A stretch of DNA of 7,003 bases from Candidatus Methanoplasma sp. GTDB lineage: Archaea; Thermoplasmatota; Thermoplasmata; Methanomassiliicoccales; Methanomethylophilaceae. Positions 4,721-7,003 of the stretch are shown one piece after another; the first letter of the stretch is position 1, and each line of letters begins with the position of its first letter. The translations under genes and the position numbers were made by a program. Location: positions 1-7,003 of the forward strand of contig JAISPV010000037.1 of assembly GCA_031274665.1 (NCBI GenBank), given 5' to 3'. The notes under the pieces were generated by a model. The model was not told where the DNA came from. It did not search any database and worked only from the letters and a program-made list of their open reading frames with translations.

Positions 4721-6538
4721 GTGATGGAAACTCTGGAGGGGCTGGTTTCCAAAGCTGAGGCGGGAGACGTGATCTCCTGTTTCAAATTGGGACAAGCGTA
4801 CGCGATCGGCACTGGTGTCGACATCGATGAAGAAGAAGCTTTCAAGTGGTATCTGAGGGCGGCTACCCTTGGTCATACCGACTCGGAATTCATTATCGGC
4901 AAGTGTTACGCAGGCGGCATAGCTGTACCTGTAGACCTTGACGAATCCATAATGTGGTTCTCCAAGGCCGCCCTGAAAGGATATCCCGATGCGGTAACGG
5001 AGCTGAATACGATATTTGAGGGGACCGATGTTCCCCGAGACAAAAAACTTTTCAACTACCATTTGAAGAAGGCGGAAGAAGGGTCCCCTAGTTCGATGTA
5101 CATGCTCGGAGTGTTCTACGACATCGGCATAGGCACAGATTCTAACGCAGAAAAGGCCCTTGAGATGTTCTCGATGTCCGCTGAAAGAATGAACATCGAC
5201 GGAGAATGTTCCAAGGCGCTCTGCATCCTTAGAGGGACGGGGACGGCCCGCGACCGCAACAAAGGGGCGTCAATGCTGAAGGATTGCGCCGACAAAGGGT
5301 CAGAAAAGGCAAAATGTGAACTGGCCAGATGTTACGAGCACGGGGTGGGCGTACCGAAGGACCCCGCGGCTGCCTTCGAGATATATTCAAAGATGTCCGA
5401 CACAGGTTCTTCCATAGGGAGATACCACCTCGGCAGATGCTATATGGACGGCATCGGCGTAGAGAAGGACCCTGTCTTCGCGCACAGTTGGTACGAGGTA
5501 TCGGAAGGGGCCGGCTGTCCCGATGCAGAATTCGGACTGGCCAGGTGCCTGATGGGCGGTGTCGGCATAGAAAAAGACAGGGAAGGGGGTATCAGGAAAT
5601 TGACCGACTCGGCCGAAAAGGGTCAGACCGATGCAATGGTAATGCTCGGCCAAATGTATGCCAAAGGCAGCGCGGTCAACAAGAACCTGTCCGTTTCCGC
5701 CGAGTGGTTCAAAAAAGCGGCCGACCTGGGCGACCCGTACGCTGAATATACGACAGCGGTTAACTATCTCGAGGGGTACGGTTTCAGGAAGAATCCGAAA
5801 AAAGCGGCATACTACTTCGAAAGGTCGGCCCAGCACGGATATACGTTGGGCTGCCACATGATCGGCAGCGCATACATGTCCGGCAACGGAGTGGATAAGG
5901 ACGAGAAGAAAGGCTTCGAATGGTGTTCAAGATCGGCAGAGGACGGATATCTCAAATCCCAATTCATACTTGCGGAGAGCTACGCCAGAGGAAGAGGGGT
6001 GAAAAGAGACCTCACGAAGGCGCTGGAACTTCACACTTATCTGGCGGAAAGAGGATACGGCAAATCCCAGCTTTTTGTGGGGACATGTTACCTCGAAGGG
6101 AAGATCGTGAAGGCCAATGAGAAGAAAGCGTTCGAGTGGTTCACAAAAGGCGCTGAGAACGGCAATCCTGTCAGCCAATATTTCTTGGGATACTGTTACG
6201 CGAACGGTCTGGGGATAAAACAGGATGAGAAGAAAGCACTTCTGTGGTATACAAGGGCGGCCGAACAGGGTCATACCGTCTCGAAGAAACTCGTCGAGGA
6301 CTATACAGGCAACGCGGTAGTGGTCAAAGGCGAGGCGTCGCCATTCGAATCCTACACACTCTCGGCAGAGAACGGCGATCCCGAATCGATGTTCATTCTT
6401 GCGAGATATTATGAGGAAGGCATCGGCGTCGAAAAGAACATGGACGAAGCGAAGAAATGGTACAACAAAGCGGCGTCCCTCGGACATTTCGGGGCAAAGA
6501 AAGCGATGCTCCGTTTCAGGAATAAGAAGGCGCGGTAA
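4721..6538 (+). CDS. Sel1-repeat protein with sixteen repeats
   Basis: A 605-residue soluble protein built almost entirely from Sel1-like (TPR-related) helical repeats. After a 14-residue lead, sixteen units run from residue 15 to 587, each starting near Gly and nearly all 36 residues long, with the consensus G-x-LG-x-CY-x-G-x-GV-x-KD-x-KA-x-WY-x-KAA. Unit 3 (87-120) has 34 residues and unit 15 (517-551) has 35, and both lack the central GxGV; unit 5 (157-192) is also degenerate. The tail (588-605) is basic. Sel1 arrays bind other proteins, so this is probably an adaptor or scaffold; the partner is unknown. There is no signal peptide. GTG 4721 and ATG 4724 are adjacent start options; AAGGAG (4714-4719) suits ATG 4724 slightly better. 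It is the last gene of the operon and ends with TAA. Confidence 0.93.
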   Translation: MMETLEGLVSKAEAGDVISCFKLGQAYAIGTGVDIDEEEAFKWYLRAATLGHTDSEFIIGKCYAGGIAVPVDLDESIMWFSKAALKGYPDAVTELNTIFEGTDVPRDKKLFNYHLKKAEEGSPSSMYMLGVFYDIGIGTDSNAEKALEMFSMSAERMNIDGECSKALCILRGTGTARDRNKGASMLKDCADKGSEKAKCELARCYEHGVGVPKDPAAAFEIYSKMSDTGSSIGRYHLGRCYMDGIGVEKDPVFAHSWYEVSEGAGCPDAEFGLARCLMGGVGIEKDREGGIRKLTDSAEKGQTDAMVMLGQMYAKGSAVNKNLSVSAEWFKKAADLGDPYAEYTTAVNYLEGYGFRKNPKKAAYYFERSAQHGYTLGCHMIGSAYMSGNGVDKDEKKGFEWCSRSAEDGYLKSQFILAESYARGRGVKRDLTKALELHTYLAERGYGKSQLFVGTCYLEGKIVKANEKKAFEWFTKGAENGNPVSQYFLGYCYANGLGIKQDEKKALLWYTRAAEQGHTVSKKLVEDYTGNAVVVKGEASPFESYTLSAENGDPESMFILARYYEEGIGVEKNMDEAKKWYNKAASLGHFGAKKAMLRFRNKKAR

Positions 6539-6539
6539 G

Positions 6540-6554
6540 GGGCCCGATCTTTTT
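6540..6554 (+). terminator. Possible terminator after the Sel1 gene
   Basis: Right after the TAA stop, a GC-rich GGGGCCCG is followed by TCTTTTT, with five T at 6550-6554. Archaeal polymerase can stop at such T-tracts. The stem is short (GGGCCC is its own complement), so this rests mainly on the T-tract. Confidence 0.35.
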
Positions 6555-6559
6555 ATATA
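6550..6559 (+). promoter_or_regulatory. TATA-like box in the tail region
   Basis: TTTTTATATA is a good archaeal TATA match. Reading right it would start RNA near 6581, ahead of no convincing gene but ahead of a T-tract at 6677-6682. It overlaps the proposed Sel1 terminator, so only one of the two readings may be right. Confidence 0.3.
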
Positions 6560-6742
6560 ACCTCCTTTCGATAACACATACGACAGACCGCCAGGTCAGA
6601 ATTATACACTGTTTTTCTATATGGATGCATAGTCATATCCATCGTCGCGTGTGTTCCGTCCCGATATCCTTACTTCTTTTTTCGAGATGAGACGGGACTT
6701 TCGCCGATATCGGCGGGAGAGTGCGGCCGGACGGCTTTAATA

Positions 6743-6853
6743 ATGAAAAAGCCGTGTCAAAAAGAGTACAACGGACAGCCAGTTGTGCGGGTTTCGACCC
6801 CTGCGATACAACTTACATGTCCCCCTGCGGCATGCTCGGCAATGCGGGTCTGA
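6743..6853 (+). CDS. Weak candidate small ORF, 36 residues
   Basis: ATG 6743 opens a 36-codon frame ending at TGA 6851-6853. The start (MKKPCQKEYNGQPVVRV) has the look of short leader-like peptides, and the end has LTCPPAACSAM with Cys, Ser and Thr residues. No ribosome site or well-placed TATA box precedes it. Codon use is mixed, with CGG and CCC uncommon in the neighbours, and the first codons lie inside a hairpin. No maturation enzyme is nearby. It may well be chance. Confidence 0.2.
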   Translation: MKKPCQKEYNGQPVVRVSTPAIQLTCPPAACSAMRV

Positions 6854-6900
6854 CCGGCGGCTCATCGTCTCCTGCCGCCCCCGACACCATTGATAAAATA

Positions 6901-6940
6901 TCCAGACGTCAAAAAGAAATCATTAAATATTACGTCTGGA
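6901..6940. repeat. Perfect 9-bp inverted repeat before a putative promoter
   Basis: TCCAGACGT (6901-6909) and ACGTCTGGA (6932-6940) are exact reverse complements around an AT-rich 22-nt spacer that contains ATTAAATATT. Six bases later comes a TATA-like TTTTATAG. The placement fits an operator for a gene starting beyond the right edge. Confidence 0.55.
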
Positions 6941-6946
6941 GAGAAG

Positions 6947-6974
6947 TTTTATAGGATGGCATAAATTAATATAC
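6947..6974 (+). promoter_or_regulatory. AT-rich TATA-like stretch near the right edge
   Basis: TTTTATAG and AATTAATATA are two TATA candidates, predicting RNA starts near 6976 or 6995. The gene they would serve lies outside the window, so this rests on composition and spacing only. Confidence 0.3.
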
Positions 6975-7003
6975 TAAGTACATAGATATTTTTCTCGGCA
7001 AGG

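Larger units (their letters stand above)
6539..7003. other. Gene-poor tail with many inverted repeats
   Basis: No convincing gene is seen in this stretch. Perfect inverted repeats are present at 6621-6642 (ATGGAT/ATCCAT), 6702-6715 (palindrome CGCCGATATCGGCG), 6731-6755 (ACGGCTTT/AAAGCCGT, 9-nt loop), 6856-6879 (GGCGGC/GCCGCC, 12-nt loop) and 6901-6940 (TCCAGACGT/ACGTCTGGA, 22-nt loop). An interrupted stem joins GTTGT/ACAAC and GCGGG/CCTGC at about 6783-6812. CCGATATC occurs twice (6661 and 6704), and a T6 tract is at 6677-6682. The density suggests structured RNA, regulatory DNA or both. It matches no RNA family I can recognise. Confidence 0.5.

Noticed and set aside
5927..6577. 216-codon open frame on the - strand
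   Set aside because: It is antisense to regular Sel1 repeats. Its length follows from the repetitive codon pattern of the + strand gene.
6621..6740. ORF from ATG 6621 continuing through an in-frame TAG (possible pyrrolysine readthrough)
   Set aside because: Reading TAG as sense gives only about 40 residues, Arg/Ser-rich, across a T-tract and palindromes, with no family resemblance. Chance is more likely.
6787..6804. tRNA T-arm-like GGGTTTCGACCC
   Set aside because: The loop does not match TTCRANY at the right positions. No anticodon arm or acceptor stem can be paired around it on either strand.
6721..6954. 77-codon frame with GTG start in the tail
   Set aside because: No ribosome site, no domain, and it runs through several perfect inverted repeats; codon use differs from the neighbouring genes.
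1..7003. CRISPR array, insertion sequence, integrase or attachment site
   Set aside because: No regularly spaced direct repeats, transposase or recombinase motifs, or terminal inverted repeats with target duplications were seen. The only regular repetition is the protein-level Sel1 array.

Overview
The window looks like a segment of an anaerobic archaeal chromosome, most plausibly a gut-type Thermoplasmata methanogen (Methanomassiliicoccales-like). The support is indirect: TATA boxes about 30-38 nt upstream of starts, implying leaderless or near-leaderless mRNAs; GGAG(G)/GGGGTGA ribosome sites only inside operons; frequent AUA and AGA/AGG codons; an anaerobe-flavoured gene set; and eight stop codons of which seven are TGA, one TAA and none TAG. 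No rRNA, tRNA, insertion sequence or CRISPR array is present, so the assignment is an inference.

Left arm (1-1120, + strand): three tightly overlapping genes. They are a small soluble protein whose frame is open to the window edge, a four-helix membrane protein of unknown function, and a C_GCAxxG_C_C-type cysteine-rich protein. They meet a convergent gene across a hairpin at 1097-1120.

Middle (1136-2013, - strand): two genes with their own promoters. One is a small putative zinc-ribbon protein. The other is a diverged homologue of the pyruvoyl enzyme S-adenosylmethionine decarboxylase (SpeD fold), which keeps Ser, His and Cys catalytic positions at exact spacing but has lost the surrounding consensus. 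The divergent control region (2014-2206) is rich in TATA-like boxes and inverted repeats.

Right arm (2207-6538, + strand): a probable operon from a near-leaderless promoter. It holds a DUF362 protein with two 4Fe-4S motifs, a 15-codon mini-ORF whose stop abuts the next start, a 12-helix MFS transporter starting at TTG, and a 605-residue protein made of sixteen Sel1-type repeats. The substrate of the transporter and the reason for the grouping cannot be read from sequence.

Tail (6539-7003): about 465 bp without a convincing gene but crowded with perfect inverted repeats, a T-tract and TATA-like boxes. It is the best place to look for an undescribed small RNA or regulatory element; a 36-codon ORF there is a weak alternative. 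The most interesting items are the SpeD-like protein, the structured tail, the divergent regulatory region and the mini-ORF coupled to the MFS gene.
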